Part shown: positions 63,702 through 64,000 of the stretch, piece after piece
Layout: each line of letters begins with the position of its first letter
Numbering within the stretch: position 1 is the stretch's first letter
The notes under the pieces: generated by a model
What the model saw: only the letters and a program-made list of their open reading frames with translations
Told to the model about the DNA's origin: nothing
Database searches by the model: none
NCBI GenBank assembly: GCA_029379385.1
Contig: CM055610.1
Coordinates: 21,167,422 to 21,231,421 of the forward strand
Origin: Quillaja saponaria
Taxonomy: Eukaryota; Streptophyta; Magnoliopsida; Fabales; Quillajaceae
DNA length: 64,000 nt
Reading direction: 5' to 3'
Translations under genes and position numbers: made by a program

Positions 63702-64000
63702 GTGAAATTATCCAAGAAAGTCAAATATATGTAACCACGGTGGTTTTCATGTAAAAAGTTGTTGAAGGACAATATAAAAGACCAGCTAGTCCTTTTCTTT
63801 GAGGGCTTTTATTCAAGTGAGGATAAACCTGGGGTAGGATTTATTTCAGTACTCTTTTTCTTCATTCTTAAAGGAAAAATAAGGTTTTCCCTATGTTTTC
63901 TCTATCAATTCTAAATGTCTTTCAAGAGTAATATCTTTAACACCACAATACAGTTTTCTCTCTTGTAAAATATATGGAGAAATTCTTCACCTCAAAACTT
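63702..64000 (-). other. Intron of the p24-delta gene at the window edge
   Basis: The sequence before the last p24 exon (in gene direction) is AT-rich and non-coding as far as can be seen. The previous exon is not identified with confidence inside the window. Confidence 0.6.

Noticed and set aside
63985..64000. A possible donor and exon end of the previous p24 exon at the window edge
   Set aside because: The ten bases available give V-L-R in phase, which does not match the usual p24-delta sequence before EAEMR, so the match may be chance.
1..64000. CRISPR arrays, bacterial operons, tRNA or rRNA genes
   Set aside because: None of the expected repeat-spacer structures, ribosomal sites or tRNA cloverleaf consensus blocks were seen. 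The window is plant nuclear DNA.

Overview
This is AT-rich nuclear DNA of a flowering plant, most likely a eudicot. The evidence is small exons with GT/AG introns, long AT-rich spacers, a Ty1/copia element primed by initiator-Met tRNA, an RTE-type LINE remnant, and plant-type gene families (LYM, UMAMIT/WAT1, p24-delta). There is no bacterial or organellar gene organisation, and no CRISPR array or tRNA was recognised. The species cannot be fixed from the sequence. Gene models were built by hand from splice sites, codon phase and family knowledge.

Layout: (1) 2271-4697 (+), a LYM1/LYM3-type LysM GPI-anchored receptor gene with three frameshifts. (2) 7466-17577 (+), an 11-exon TFIIH subunit gene (p34/Tfb4) with one frameshift and three in-frame stops. 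A copia element with 5-bp target duplications (9080-13778, minus strand) sits in its intron 4. (3) 18950-20912 (-), a six-exon conserved plant gene of unknown function with one 1-bp insertion. (4) 22691-28816 (+), a nine-exon HIRIP3-like histone chaperone gene with a duplicated DEK_C-like module and one 1-bp deletion. (5) 30165-34647 (-), an eight-exon ChaC-type gamma-glutamyl cyclotransferase with a LINE fragment in intron 3 and a 1-bp problem at one acceptor. (6) Three tandem UMAMIT/WAT1 transporter genes (-) at 35774-38251, 43539-46116 and 51054-53883, all with the same seven-exon plan; the third has two stops. (7) 58380-61552 (-), a glutaredoxin-like DUF836 protein, probably plastid-targeted. 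(8) 63555-63699 (-), the last exon of a p24-delta (emp24/gp25L) cargo receptor that runs off the right edge.

The genes do not form a pathway. The main themes are: a conserved gene neighbourhood that, from memory, combines two Arabidopsis chromosome 1 blocks (around At1g21880-At1g21900 and At1g44780-At1g44800); a tandem amino-acid-exporter family; and an unusual density of disabling lesions. Six of ten recognisable host genes carry lesions although splice sites and phases are kept. That means either uncorrected assembly errors or a degenerating segment (a fractionating duplicate, or a poorly recombining region). I did not find a convincing new biological system. The lesion pattern, the duplicated exon pair in the HIRIP3-like gene and the UMAMIT array most deserve follow-up.
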